From Bacteroidales bacterium UBA4345 (GTDB taxonomy: Bacteria > Bacteroidota > Bacteroidia > Bacteroidales > Paludibacteraceae): a stretch of 61,404 nucleotides of DNA. This document shows, in pieces, positions 17,917 through 27,776 of this stretch; position 1 is the stretch's first letter, and every line of letters begins with the position of its first letter. The notes under the pieces were generated by a model that saw only the letters and a list, made by a program, of their open reading frames with translations, ran no database searches and was not told where the DNA came from. The position numbers and the translations under genes are program-made. The stretch spans positions 1 through 61,404 of the forward strand of contig DGTD01000030.1 in NCBI GenBank assembly GCA_002396385.1, in the 5' to 3' direction.

Positions 17917-20771
17917 TTCTTATCTCCTTTCTTGTTGTTTCCAATGTTCAAAATCAGTTCCATACCAAAGAATGGCTGGCTCCACTTCCTTTGGGTGTAG
18001 TTGTCTTTTTTGCTTATGTATTTCGGGTGAACATCCAATATGCCGTTGACAAAGAACGACAGCTTTATCCAGTCGTTCAGCTCTTTGGTCGACTTGATGT
18101 TCCACAAAAGGTAGACTGGTTGCTCGTCTTTCGCATATGCAGAGGCCGTAGTCTGCCTTTTCAGTTGGTACCAGCTGATGTCCTCGTTTCCCTTTATCTT
18201 TTCCAAAACCTCCGGCGTGACGATATGCGTCTTGTTTTGTGTGTCAATGTAGGCAAATGGCGTCTTTTTATAAATGCCGTCGAAGTTGTCGGAATACTGC
18301 TTTGTCTGCATCCAAACCAGTTGGAAGAAGTTGGTAAAGATGAGTCTGAAACGCGGTATGTGCGTGTTGAACCAGAAATTGGAGTTGAAGCGTTTCTCGG
18401 TCGTGTGCGCATCCAAGTCGTAAACACCTACGTAGGGGTACATATTGTCTCCCACTTTGCTGTTGGGGTAGAAGTAGTCTGGTTGTGAACTGCCGTAGGT
18501 GGTTTCGTAGTATGCACCGTTAATCTCTATGTTTGTCTGCAGGGGCTTGATTTTCGGGAAAATCAGTCTGTATTCCAAACCGTCTTTAGTGGTTTTCTTG
18601 CTGTTCATTACCTTGCTGTAATGAACAAATTCGCTGAACGACTGTTCCACGTAGTCTGTTTTTTCTGGCCGGCGGTTGCTGATGTCGGTATCTTCTTTAA
18701 GTGTAGTATACAACGGGTAGGTTACGGGCTCATACAGTTTGAAGTACTCGAAACCTGTTTTTGAGAATTCGTGGAAGAGGGTGACAGACAGTTCGAAGCC
18801 CTTTATGCTGGCATCGTAACCGAACTCTATTTTATGGTTTTTGTTTTCCCGCAGTTCGGTGTTGGTGGCATCGTAAATCTTTGTATAGGTGATGAGATGC
18901 CTGTTTGCCAGATTGTTGGTGTAGGCGTTGAGCATCCAAAAATCCTTGTATGTTTTTTCGGGATAGAGGTAGTCCATTGTTGGCAGTTTGTTCTCCTCTC
19001 CGTAACCAAACCTGATGTTGCTGCTCAGCTTTTTCCCGAACGCATAATTGGCGTTGATGCGGGGCTCGGTCAGCAGCTTGTTGCAGAGGGCGTAGTCAGA
19101 TGGAAGGTTGAACATCTCTGTTAGGCGTCCACCGGCGTCTATTTTCGCTGTCTGGTTCTCGGTGGCTTTAAAGCATAAAATGCCGTGCAGGTAGGCCCCC
19201 CCCACCTCTATGGCCGGTATCTCCCAGTTTTTGCGTGGACGCATGTACGAATTGTCATTTGGAAACGGAGGGCGTTCGGGGTCTTCAATAACAGCACCGT
19301 CGCCCCAGTTTTTTGTGGAATGAAAGTCTGCTCCGTATTCCACATTCAGAATCCATCTTTTCCCAAATGTGAAACGGCTGTCGAGGTTGAGTTGGCTGTA
19401 ATAGTTGACTGGTGTGTTCTCAACGTAAAAGTCGCTGTAATACATGGTTGGCAGGTAGTAGCCCTCGTGTTCTCCCTCCTCGTTTGCTTTGGGCATGCTG
19501 CGTGGATTGGCTGTGATGACGCAGTAGTGTCTGTCTACCCTGTCTTCTGTCCGGTCAAGCGAGTTGGTCCACTCAATGTTGTCAATCCATTTTTTCCCGA
19601 GGTTAAGTTTCATTTTTGCCATGAAGTCCGTCTTACTGTAATCAGCCTTGTAAGTCTCGTTATATTCGTAAGTGAGTTCGTCCTTCTTCATTTTGTTTAC
19701 CGAAATGGTTTGGGCCACTTTGGCGTCGAAGTCAAGCGTATAACCGCCAATCCTGAACTTGTTGTTATAATAGGCTTGCCCGGTTAGGCGTTGGAACTTG
19801 TCCATCTCCTCCCTGACATCGTCAATAGCGTTCAGGTAGTCTGCGCCTACATACAGCGTTCCAACTTTCGGACCCAGCGAGAATCCTTTGCCGGCATAGA
19901 CCAGTTTGTTCTTCAAATCGATTTTCGTTCTTATCCTTAGGGGAGAAACTCCATATTTAGAGTTGATTTTAACGTGCCCGCTCGACAGGTTGCCGTAACG
20001 TGGCGAACTGATTCCTTTGGTGTATTCCACACTCTGTATGTGGTCGGTAGAGATGTAGCGCATATCTGTTCCAGAATTGATGCTGCTTCTTCCCTTTGTC
20101 AGATCATCGCCTCTGTTGTTGTCGTTATCGCTGTCTTTGCTCCACCTGTAACTGTTCGCTGTCAGACCTATCATCTGTGTTCTGTTACCGTCGGAAGATT
20201 GTGGAACACCGTCTGTTGTCACACCTATGCCTAACGAGGTGTTTTGGTCGCTACCAACCTGACGGTTAGTGTTCAGCGAAAATTTGGTCATTGCGTTGTT
20301 CTGATAGACGTTTCCTGGCAATAAGACCATAACGTCGGCAAGCGAGACGGGCTGCACATACTCTATAGCAGTTTCCTTAATCTCCAGTTTGTTGCGTACG
20401 TCCCTCTTCGCCATAACCTGAATCTGGTCAATCTCGTAAACCAGTGGTGACATGTATATTTTCACATTAACGTCTTTATCTGACACTGTGATCCACTTTT
20501 CAGCGTCGTTGTAGCCCATTGAACTGGTTTGGACCTTGTGCTTGCCTTGTGGAATGCGGGTAAGGACAAATTTGCCATCTTCATCGGCCAGCACGTTTGT
20601 ACGCAGGTCTTCAATGTAGACATCAGCATAGGGAATCGGTGTGCCTGACGACAAAACCACGCCCGAAATGTTGTAAAGCCTTTTCGTTTGTGCGAAAAGT
20701 TCAAAAGGAATGGTTAGGAACAGACCCACTGTTAGAGCAACGCTGATTGCAATATATTTTTGCATTGTCAT
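17913..20771 (-). CDS. TonB-dependent receptor with carboxypeptidase-regulatory-like N-domain
   Basis: 952 residues from the ATG at 20771. A longer start at 20801 would precede the signal peptide (MTMQKYIAISVALTVGLFLT) with ten extra residues. After the signal comes a CarboxypepD_reg-like domain (NISGVVLSSGTPIPYADVYI..., about 35-115), a plug (LADVMVLLPGN...IQSVEYTKGISSPRYGNLSSG) and a large beta barrel ending MELILNIGNNKKGDKK. It lies 97 bp after the DUF4876 lipoprotein gene and overlaps the DUF6850 gene by 4 bp. Receptors paired with DUF4876 resemble SusC/D-like couples in layout. Substrate is unknown, but the downstream HMA gene and the upstream Cys-rich lipoprotein point towards a metal or metal-binding ligand. 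Confidence 0.88.
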   Translation of the reverse strand: MTMQKYIAISVALTVGLFLTIPFELFAQTKRLYNISGVVLSSGTPIPYADVYIEDLRTNVLADEDGKFVLTRIPQGKHKVQTSSMGYNDAEKWITVSDKDVNVKIYMSPLVYEIDQIQVMAKRDVRNKLEIKETAIEYVQPVSLADVMVLLPGNVYQNNAMTKFSLNTNRQVGSDQNTSLGIGVTTDGVPQSSDGNRTQMIGLTANSYRWSKDSDNDNNRGDDLTKGRSSINSGTDMRYISTDHIQSVEYTKGISSPRYGNLSSGHVKINSKYGVSPLRIRTKIDLKNKLVYAGKGFSLGPKVGTLYVGADYLNAIDDVREEMDKFQRLTGQAYYNNKFRIGGYTLDFDAKVAQTISVNKMKKDELTYEYNETYKADYSKTDFMAKMKLNLGKKWIDNIEWTNSLDRTEDRVDRHYCVITANPRSMPKANEEGEHEGYYLPTMYYSDFYVENTPVNYYSQLNLDSRFTFGKRWILNVEYGADFHSTKNWGDGAVIEDPERPPFPNDNSYMRPRKNWEIPAIEVGGAYLHGILCFKATENQTAKIDAGGRLTEMFNLPSDYALCNKLLTEPRINANYAFGKKLSSNIRFGYGEENKLPTMDYLYPEKTYKDFWMLNAYTNNLANRHLITYTKIYDATNTELRENKNHKIEFGYDASIKGFELSVTLFHEFSKTGFEYFKLYEPVTYPLYTTLKEDTDISNRRPEKTDYVEQSFSEFVHYSKVMNSKKTTKDGLEYRLIFPKIKPLQTNIEINGAYYETTYGSSQPDYFYPNSKVGDNMYPYVGVYDLDAHTTEKRFNSNFWFNTHIPRFRLIFTNFFQLVWMQTKQYSDNFDGIYKKTPFAYIDTQNKTHIVTPEVLEKIKGNEDISWYQLKRQTTASAYAKDEQPVYLLWNIKSTKELNDWIKLSFFVNGILDVHPKYISKKDNYTQRKWSQPFFGMELILNIGNNKKGDKK

Positions 20772-20867
20772 TTTCTTATAAGCATAAGAAGTCCGGAACA
20801 AGAGGTTCTCCAGTCCCGGACTCTCATAGATACATTAAAAAGTGCTAATTGTTGTTTAATTTAGAAA

Positions 20868-22175
20868 TTAGTGTCTCCAACCACTTGGGAAAGCGTGGTG
20901 CTCTTCAACAATCTCACAGTCTTCTGAAGAGTTGTTAGTGTCGGCATAGCCTTTTTCGTCAGAACCTTTTCTTCTAACCAACAGACCGCTGTGGCAACCT
21001 TTTACAAGCTGTTCGCCACGGTCGACAGTCAATGGTAGCGGATTGGTCACAATACCACTTGGTATATGTCCGGTAGTAATGCCGTCGAGAATCATTTTTT
21101 CAGGTACACTCAACATCTGTATCTCAACGTTATTGCCATCTTCATCCTTTACGTTTGCCACAGAAGAATGCTCCTTGAAAAAGGCGTCGAGCGTGCTCTG
21201 TTCGCCATTCTCGAGTTTGAAGATGAACGGGCAGTTGAAGCCGCGCGGATGCTGGTAGAAGCCGCCAAAACCGCCAAGGTCGCTTTCTGCCGGATAAATT
21301 TCCCGCACGTTCGGAACCTCTGGATTGTCGACGTCGCTGGTGTAAAGTTGCGGGTCGTAAATTTCGAAATCGGCTCCCGAAAGATCAACAGCATTCTCAT
21401 ACTTAAAGCTAACCCACGTCGTGTCTCCCTTTTCGTTCACATCGGCATACTTGCCCTCTGTCTCGTGATGGTTGATTGCAGTGAAAGCGATAACGATTTT
21501 GTCGTGAGGTTTTACCGGGTGTTCGTAACCAGAACCCGGAATAACAATGATGCCGTGTACAGGCACATTCCCCTGGCCATAGTACTGGTCGAACCAACTC
21601 TTCTTCTCTCCATTGGAATTCTGCATAGTGCAACCTACAGCCAAGCCATCGGCATAGAGGACCTTATCGGTCGGATTGTAAAGGACCATATACTGGTCGG
21701 GGTGCATCATACGACCGGCGTTTCGCTCACCGTTGAAAAACACCTCCGAGAAGATGAACTGGTAGTCGGAAGAGTTGGCGACAGTGGCAATAATCTTAGC
21801 GTCGATCTGTTGGTTTTCAGACTTAACCGTCACATTCTGTTTTCTGATGAAAATAGTCTTGCCATCGACTGTCTTCTCCATACTGATGTCGTATATACCT
21901 ACTGGCACCTGCACCAGAACAGACCCCTCTCCATCGTTCAGGTTAGCAGGCAGTTTGAAGGTATACACGTCCTTCGAACGGGTATTGGTGAAGGTAACTG
22001 TTGCACCGGCTAAATCGGAAGCCTCCACACTACCCTCTACATCAGCACTTACATTAAGGTACGACTTGAGCAGAGCCACTTCGTCGCCATTGTTCTCATC
22101 GTCGCACGCATTCAGCAGCAAACCCATGGCTGCAAGTCCGGCAATAGAAGCTGTTTTGAAAAAATTTTTATTCAT
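20868..22175 (-). CDS. DUF4876-type surface lipoprotein
   Basis: 435 residues from the ATG at 22175. The further upstream start would prepend MLLYKNRIE before the signal. MNKNFFKTASIAGLAAMGLLLNAC is a lipoprotein signal, followed by DDENN, an acidic stretch of the kind associated with surface export in Bacteroidota. A beta-sandwich domain at about 30-140 (ATVTFTN, VQVPVGIYDI) precedes a larger region with the words FSEVFFNGE, MMHPDQYMVLYNPTD, YADGL and GSGYEHPVKP.DKIVIA, characteristic of DUF4876. It heads the operon of the two TonB receptors and probably acts as the ligand-capturing partner of the first. Confidence 0.78.
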   Translation of the reverse strand: MNKNFFKTASIAGLAAMGLLLNACDDENNGDEVALLKSYLNVSADVEGSVEASDLAGATVTFTNTRSKDVYTFKLPANLNDGEGSVLVQVPVGIYDISMEKTVDGKTIFIRKQNVTVKSENQQIDAKIIATVANSSDYQFIFSEVFFNGERNAGRMMHPDQYMVLYNPTDKVLYADGLAVGCTMQNSNGEKKSWFDQYYGQGNVPVHGIIVIPGSGYEHPVKPHDKIVIAFTAINHHETEGKYADVNEKGDTTWVSFKYENAVDLSGADFEIYDPQLYTSDVDNPEVPNVREIYPAESDLGGFGGFYQHPRGFNCPFIFKLENGEQSTLDAFFKEHSSVANVKDEDGNNVEIQMLSVPEKMILDGITTGHIPSGIVTNPLPLTVDRGEQLVKGCHSGLLVRRKGSDEKGYADTNNSSEDCEIVEEHHAFPSGWRH

Positions 22176-22216
22176 CTCAATTCTGTTTTTATAAAGTAAC
22201 ATTCTATTTTTCGGTA

Positions 22217-22257
22217 AAAAAATCCTCCCTCTCGGAGTTCCATATCGGAACTCCGAG
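22217..22257 (-). terminator. Terminator or attenuator between the Cys-rich lipoprotein and DUF4876 genes
   Basis: An 11-bp perfect stem CTCGGAGTTCC/GGAACTCCGAG with a 5-base loop lies at 22231-22257. On the minus strand it is followed 7 bases later by a run of seven T. It sits between two co-directional genes, so it may end the first transcript or attenuate the operon. Confidence 0.65.
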
Positions 22258-22351
22258 ATAAAACATTAACACATTATGTAACGGGAAGAGTATCCTTTGT
22301 TCTTAGGCGGCAAAAACAGAACGAAAGGACAGGGGAGGATTTTAGTTTCTT

Positions 22352-22957
22352 TTATTTGCCTGAACAGCAGCTAGCCTTTTCACCAGAGGCATTCTGCTTG
22401 CAAACTTCACCCAGTTTCACAGTCTCGACATAATAATCGGCAACGAAATCTTTGCCATTGTCGTTCAACCACTGGATTTTCTCTTCAATAGCCTTCTTTC
22501 TTTGCTCTAGTCCGCCATTGTGACAACCCTTTTCCTTGTGTTCAACCTCTTTTTCCGCTACACCGTCTTTTGCTGTAGCAATGAGAGAGTCGACAGAGGC
22601 AAGTTGGCTTTCCAGATCGCCTTTCGCTATTTTATTTAACCGGAAGACACCTTGAACCTTAACTTTCGCCCCCTTCAGGTCCTTCGATAAAGTGTCGACA
22701 TCGCCGCCGGCCAAAACCCTTAGTGGAGCAACGGTAGAGTCAGCCTCGTCGGCAACCATCATTTTCTTCTTGCTACAACACACTTTCTTCACGTTGCCCG
22801 AAAACCAGACTGTATCGTCAACCAGGGCTTCCGCACCCGATAAGAGGTCTGCAATACTGTACACTTTAACTTCTTCCTGTACTTTCTCAGCAGTCTGAGT
22901 GCCACACGATGCCATTAAAATAGCCAGTGAACCGACCAGTAGTAATTGCTTTTTCAT
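22352..22957 (-). CDS. Cys-rich OB-fold-like lipoprotein
   Basis: 201 residues. A lipoprotein signal (MKKQLLLVGSLAILMASC) precedes an OB-fold-like segment at about 30-115 (VYSIADLLSGAEALVDDTVWFSGNV...GAKVKVQGVFRLN). The C-terminal ~80 residues form a helix-rich tail. Cysteines are clustered: VCCSKKK (around 60), GCHNGG (around 145) and a final CKQN...CCSGK. Such clusters suggest metal binding. A TAATTTTG -7 box lies upstream at 22994-22987. It precedes the receptor operon on the same strand, separated by a hairpin. Function is not established; a metal-responsive envelope role is inferred. Confidence 0.7.
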   Translation of the reverse strand: MKKQLLLVGSLAILMASCGTQTAEKVQEEVKVYSIADLLSGAEALVDDTVWFSGNVKKVCCSKKKMMVADEADSTVAPLRVLAGGDVDTLSKDLKGAKVKVQGVFRLNKIAKGDLESQLASVDSLIATAKDGVAEKEVEHKEKGCHNGGLEQRKKAIEEKIQWLNDNGKDFVADYYVETVKLGEVCKQNASGEKASCCSGK

Positions 22958-23121
22958 AAAATTTGTTCATTACGTTTTTCACAACGCAAAATTAGACTTG
23001 TTGCTTAAACGCTTCAATCATCAAAAATGGGGATTTTCAGCTACCCATTCACCAAAAACAATTACGAAAGACAAAACATTTACAGAAATAATCTTTTAAT
23101 TTATAATATATAACAATTGGT

Positions 23122-23140
23122 GATTTTTACGGTAAAAATC
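23122..23140. promoter_or_regulatory. Perfect palindrome upstream of the ABC transporter pair, likely operator
   Basis: GATTTTTAC-G-GTAAAAATC is a 9-bp perfect inverted repeat around one base, 38 bp ahead of the -7 box TATTTTTG (23178-23185) and 70 bp ahead of the start at 23210. This placement fits binding of a dimeric regulator. A repeated word TGGGGATTT(T/C)CA lies nearby at about 23029 and 23149. Confidence 0.55.
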
Positions 23141-23209
23141 ATCATTAATGGGGATTTCCATCCCACCGTCAATACCCTATTTTTGCGGTATCAAACAAAC
23201 GTAACAGAG

Positions 23210-24973
23210 ATGAAAAAATCATTATTGTCTTGGATTTTCACTTTTTCCGAAAATAGGAAATGGATGTACTGTCTCAGTGTCCTTTTTGCAATTTTAAGTG
23301 TAGTCTGCGCCATAGCTCCCTACTTCCTGATTGCCGACATAGTCAACAGTTTGCTAGAAGGGATTCGCGATTGGAGCCATTACACGAAACGTTGCTCGAT
23401 AATTGCGCTATTCTGGCTTGGCAACGCGCTTTTTCATATGATTTCAACATCCATTAGCCATCTTGCCACCTTTAACCTGCTGGCCGACATCAGGAAAACG
23501 CTATGCGACAAACTAGCCCGCATGCCGTTAGGGGCGGTTCTCAACATTCCTTCAGGAGCACTAAAAAATATCATTATAGAACGCATCGACAGTATGGAAA
23601 CCACGTTGGCCCACATCGTTCCAGAGTACACATCGAACCTGCTTGCCCCCTTTTTTATGTTTGTATACCTTTTCTTCGTCGACTGGCGGCTGGCGCTCGC
23701 TTCGCTGGCCACTCTGCCATTGGCGGCAGTCTGTATAACATTTGTGATGAAAGATGCTGAACAGCGTTTCGCACTTGCCATAGAAAAGACAAAAGTGCTT
23801 AACGACACCGCTGTAGAATTTATCAATGGTATTGAGGTCATTAAGGCATTCGGTAAATCGAAGAAATCGTACGAAAAATTCGTTGTAGCCGCCAAAGAGG
23901 GTTCCGATTGTTTTGTAGAGTGGATGCGCAGCTGCATCTGGCCGTTTTCCATCGCTATCGTCATAGCTTCGTCCACCTTGCTGCCTGTTTTGCCCATAGG
24001 CGGCTACCTCTTCTGGAACGGTTCACTCCCAGCCGCCGACTTTATAATGGTTATTATACTTTCAATGAGCCTCATTCAGCCAATTCTAACCCTTTTCTCC
24101 TATCACGACGACATTGCAAAAGCTACCGTTATATTCGAGGAGGTGGGTGGCCTGCTTAACATGAAGGAACTTATACGCCCCCAACAGGCCTCCTTTCCGC
24201 TTTCCAATTATACAATCAGGCTGAACGACGTGCACTTCAGTTACCAGAAAGAAGACAACAAAGGAACCGAAGAGGTATTGCGGGGTGTGACTCTGGAAAT
24301 ACCGCAAGGGGCATACGTTGCCTTTGTAGGTCCGAGTGGAAGCGGAAAATCGACCATCGCACGACTTATCGCCTCGCTTTGGGATGCCGATAAAGGAAAC
24401 ATTGAGATGGGAGGAATAGACATCAGGAACATACCGCTTGCCGACTACAACAAGAGTGTAGCATTTGTCAGTCAAGACAACTTCCTTTTCGACATGACGG
24501 TCCGTGAGAATATAAGGGTTGGCAATCTTAACGCCACAGACGAGGAAGTAGAGGCCATTGCAAAAGAAGCCGGTTGCTACGACTTTATTATGAGTCTGGC
24601 CAACGGTTTCGACACCATTGTTGGCGGTAGCGGCACCCATTTGAGCGGCGGTGAACGGCAACGGATAGCCATTGCCCGAGCAATGATGAAGAACGCCCCA
24701 GTTGTTATACTTGACGAAGCCACCTCGTATACCGACCCTGAAAGCGAAGCCGTTATACAGGAAAGTGTGGCGCGACTCGTTAAAGGAAAAACGCTCATCG
24801 TCATCGCCCACAGACTATCGACAATATGCGATGCCGATAAAATTTATGTAATTGAACATGGACGCATCCATTCTTCGGGTACTCACAATGAACTTCTGGC
24901 CGAAAACGGCCTCTATAGAAAAATGTGGAACGCGCACATCAGCGCAAAAGATACAGAAAAGGAGGAACTGTAA
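23210..24973 (+). CDS. ABC transporter, fused permease-ATPase (subunit 1 of a pair)
   Basis: 587 residues from the ATG at 23210; an upstream in-frame GTG at 23117 would run through the palindrome and promoter. Type IV (exporter-fold) membrane domain with six helices at about 20-300. ATPase domain with Walker A GPSGSGKST (374-382), signature LSGGERQR (478-485), Walker B VVILDEATS and H-loop AHR. The stop TAA is followed directly by the ATG of the second subunit. Together they make a heterodimer of the IrtAB/YbtPQ shape, a group that includes importers of metal-siderophores as well as exporters. The direction of transport cannot be read from sequence. The methyltransferase that follows and the metal-uptake genes before it make a metallophore plausible. 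Confidence 0.92.
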   Translation: MKKSLLSWIFTFSENRKWMYCLSVLFAILSVVCAIAPYFLIADIVNSLLEGIRDWSHYTKRCSIIALFWLGNALFHMISTSISHLATFNLLADIRKTLCDKLARMPLGAVLNIPSGALKNIIIERIDSMETTLAHIVPEYTSNLLAPFFMFVYLFFVDWRLALASLATLPLAAVCITFVMKDAEQRFALAIEKTKVLNDTAVEFINGIEVIKAFGKSKKSYEKFVVAAKEGSDCFVEWMRSCIWPFSIAIVIASSTLLPVLPIGGYLFWNGSLPAADFIMVIILSMSLIQPILTLFSYHDDIAKATVIFEEVGGLLNMKELIRPQQASFPLSNYTIRLNDVHFSYQKEDNKGTEEVLRGVTLEIPQGAYVAFVGPSGSGKSTIARLIASLWDADKGNIEMGGIDIRNIPLADYNKSVAFVSQDNFLFDMTVRENIRVGNLNATDEEVEAIAKEAGCYDFIMSLANGFDTIVGGSGTHLSGGERQRIAIARAMMKNAPVVILDEATSYTDPESEAVIQESVARLVKGKTLIVIAHRLSTICDADKIYVIEHGRIHSSGTHNELLAENGLYRKMWNAHISAKDTEKEEL

Positions 24974-26722
24974 ATGTATAATACGCTACGACGCTTTTTT
25001 TCGTTTTGCGATAACGAAAACCGAAAGAAATTCTACTATGCAATTGCCATAGGTCTCGTCAACTCGTTCTTCATTGCCCTGAAGATTGTGGCGGTATCGA
25101 TTATGTTCGATGCCGTTATAACATCAGCAACCGAAAACGCTCCGTTCAACCCTAACGCAATTTGGCAATCGCTACTGGTTATGCTGATCAGTGTTATCGG
25201 TGCCACGGTAACAAAAAAGTCGATGACCATGTTGCAGACAGAAGGCGGATACCGCACTTGCGCCAATAAACGCATCGAGATAGCCGAACATCTCCGTTAT
25301 CTGCCAATGGGCTACTTTAACAAGAACAGCCTTGGCGAAATAACCGCTGTAACCACAAACACAATGGAACTGCTGGGTGACGTGGCTACGCGTGCCGTGA
25401 TGATGGTGCTGCAAGGCATTCTCGACTCGGTATTCATCATCGTGATGATTGCTCTTTTCAATTGGAAAATTGCGCTAGTGGCTTCAGCCGGTTTCCTTCT
25501 CTTTTTGTTTGTGAATGTGTTTATGCGTGTTGCCGTCAAGGGTATCTCGAAAAGCAAACACGAGGTCGACACAAAGCAAGTTAACTCTATCTTGGAATAT
25601 ATTCAGGGAATTGCCGAAGTGAAGGCCTACAATCTGACTGGAGGCAGATGCCATGAACTTAACCAGGTGATAGACCTCTGCAGGAAAGTAAATACAGGTA
25701 TGGAACTCCGCTGTATTCCTATTGCGGCTATACAGTCGATTGTAGCAAAAATTACGGGAGTTGCCATTATGCTTTTCTCTATACATCTGTTTCTTGCGGA
25801 CTCCCTGCCATTAGCCCATTGCGCAGTCATGCTCGTCTGCTCGTTCATGCTGTTCAGCGCCCTTGAGGCAGGCGGCAACTATTCTGCCTTGCTGCGCATT
25901 ATTGACCTCTCGGTCGGGAAAGCCAGTAAAATTCTCGCTCTACCCACTATGGATATTGAGGGAAGCGAAATTACACCCGACGACCACAACATAGGAGCGC
26001 ATAACATTCGCTTCGCTTATGATAAGACCACCGTCATCGACGGAATTTCGCTAAACATTCCCGCAAACTCTACAGTTGCCTTTGTCGGACCATCGGGAAG
26101 CGGAAAAACAACACTGTGCCACCTGCTCGCACGCTTTTGGGACACCAACAGTGGAAACGTTACACTGGGCGGGACAGACGTGAAGGAATACAGTATGGAC
26201 GCACTGATGAAAAACTATAGTTTCGTTTTCCAAAACGTCTATCTGTTTCACGACACCATTGCCAACAACATCAGGTTCGGCAATCCCGACACCCCTCTCG
26301 AAAAGGTGATAATTGCAGCCAAAAGAGCTTGCTGCCACGATTTTATTGAACAACTTCCTAACGGCTACGATACCATTATAGGAGAAGGGGGTGCTTCTCT
26401 CTCAGGTGGCGAGAAACAACGTATTTCAATAGCCCGCGCCATACTAAAAGATGCTCCAGTCATCATTCTTGACGAAGCAACGGCAAACGTAGACCCTGAG
26501 AACGAAGACAAACTGATAAATGCCGTCAACGAACTTACTAAAGATAAAACGGTGATAATGATTGCACACCGATTGAAAACCGTCAGACATGCCGACACAA
26601 TATTTGTTGTGGACAAAGGCAAAATCGTTGAACAAGGAAACCATAACACTCTGATGGCTTTAAACGGAATCTACACCCGCTTTGTAGAAGGACGTAAAAA
26701 AGCCGTAAGCTGGAAATTATAA
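24974..26722 (+). CDS. ABC transporter, fused permease-ATPase (subunit 2 of a pair)
   Basis: 582 residues. Exporter-fold membrane domain at about 15-295; ATPase with Walker A GPSGSGKTT (372-380), signature LSGGEKQRISIARA, Walker B VIILDEATANVDPEN and H-loop AHRLKT. Both active-site sets look intact in both subunits, so neither NBD is obviously degenerate. Its start codon abuts the stop of subunit 1, indicating coupled translation and a heterodimer. Confidence 0.92.
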   Translation: MYNTLRRFFSFCDNENRKKFYYAIAIGLVNSFFIALKIVAVSIMFDAVITSATENAPFNPNAIWQSLLVMLISVIGATVTKKSMTMLQTEGGYRTCANKRIEIAEHLRYLPMGYFNKNSLGEITAVTTNTMELLGDVATRAVMMVLQGILDSVFIIVMIALFNWKIALVASAGFLLFLFVNVFMRVAVKGISKSKHEVDTKQVNSILEYIQGIAEVKAYNLTGGRCHELNQVIDLCRKVNTGMELRCIPIAAIQSIVAKITGVAIMLFSIHLFLADSLPLAHCAVMLVCSFMLFSALEAGGNYSALLRIIDLSVGKASKILALPTMDIEGSEITPDDHNIGAHNIRFAYDKTTVIDGISLNIPANSTVAFVGPSGSGKTTLCHLLARFWDTNSGNVTLGGTDVKEYSMDALMKNYSFVFQNVYLFHDTIANNIRFGNPDTPLEKVIIAAKRACCHDFIEQLPNGYDTIIGEGGASLSGGEKQRISIARAILKDAPVIILDEATANVDPENEDKLINAVNELTKDKTVIMIAHRLKTVRHADTIFVVDKGKIVEQGNHNTLMALNGIYTRFVEGRKKAVSWKL

Positions 26723-26751
26723 GACAATTAACTTAAAATACACTTTTTGTT

Positions 26752-27552
26752 ATGGATATTACTCTAAAACTGGGCGACGTGGAAACCACAGCTCTTATTC
26801 CCGTCGCTGTAAAAGCGAACGAATCGTTACGTCCAAATGCCAGAATATACGACGATGTGGCCGTAAAAATGGTGCAAACCCTGAACATCGACACCAACAA
26901 ATTCGACAAATTCCTATCGCACGAGGGCGTTATTGCCCGCACCATTATGCTTGACCGAATGGTTAAGGATTTTTTGTCAAACAATCCAAATGCCGTTATT
27001 GTAAATCTGGCAGCCGGATTCGACAACCGCTTTTCACGGGTCGACAACGGACGCATAGCATGGTTCGACCTTGACCTGCCCGACTGCATTGAACTAAGGA
27101 AAAAAGTTTTTGAAGAGAAGGAAAGAGTGAAAATGCTTCCAGGCAGCGTCACCGACGACAACTGGTGCCAAACCGTCAGACAAGCAGTTGACATGAGGCA
27201 CTCGAAGGTTCTCTTTATTGCGGAAGGACTCTTAATGTACCTTACTATGGAAGAAATAGGAAAAATGCTGAATGTGCTGAAGAATAACTTCAATGACGCT
27301 ACCCTCTTCGCTGAAATGAACAACACGCTGATGGTAAAGAGGAACAAATACCACGATACCGTTAAAAACACGAAGGCAGTATTCAAGAGCGGGACTAAAA
27401 ACGGGAAGGAACTTTGTGCCTTATGCGACGGACTGCACTTTGTGGAAGAGCACAGTTTTAACGAAGAGATGAAAAAACATTCTGTCAGAGCAAAAATTTT
27501 CGCCTTGCTCTTCCCTTCATTAAACGACAGATGGGCAACCTATACTTGGTGA
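26752..27552 (+). CDS. SAM-dependent methyltransferase, leucine carboxyl methyltransferase (LCM) family
   Basis: 266 residues. The LCM/Tcmp pattern is clear: PN(A)RIYDD near residue 29-35, motif I VIVNLAAGFDNRF (82-94), the acidic WFDLDLP.CIELRK (104-116) and the FIAEGLLMYLT motif. Family members methylate carboxylates of proteins or small metabolites; homologues with an ABC pair are common in natural-product and metallophore clusters. It starts 29 bp after the second ABC gene and ends at a terminator, so the three genes form one operon. The substrate is unknown; modification of the transported compound is the natural guess. Confidence 0.85.
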   Translation: MDITLKLGDVETTALIPVAVKANESLRPNARIYDDVAVKMVQTLNIDTNKFDKFLSHEGVIARTIMLDRMVKDFLSNNPNAVIVNLAAGFDNRFSRVDNGRIAWFDLDLPDCIELRKKVFEEKERVKMLPGSVTDDNWCQTVRQAVDMRHSKVLFIAEGLLMYLTMEEIGKMLNVLKNNFNDATLFAEMNNTLMVKRNKYHDTVKNTKAVFKSGTKNGKELCALCDGLHFVEEHSFNEEMKKHSVRAKIFALLFPSLNDRWATYTW

Positions 27553-27579
27553 TACCATGCCTGGAGAACAATAAAAAAA

Positions 27580-27617
27580 GTAGGGTGTATCGAAACGATA
27601 TGCCCTACATTCTTTTT
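27580..27617 (+). terminator. Intrinsic terminator of the ABC/methyltransferase operon
   Basis: GTAGGG...CCCTAC stem extended by an imperfect inner helix around the loop AAA (27580-27608), followed by a T-rich tract. It lies 27 bp after the stop at 27552 and ahead of a convergent gene. Confidence 0.8.
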
Positions 27618-27776
27618 CTATCTATGCCCCCTAAATAAGGTGTTTACCTGCTTGGTAATATGGAGACTAACAAGAAGACTGGATTACTCCGGCCCCCCAT
27701 TCAAAATCAATAAACACTACCATTCACTTGTTTCCCATAAAAGCTATAAACCCGTCTCCCGGCCAAATTCAACCCA

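Noticed and set aside
24086..24811. 241-codon minus-strand reading frame inside the ABC transporter gene
   Set aside because: The plus strand there encodes the intact ATPase domain with all motifs.
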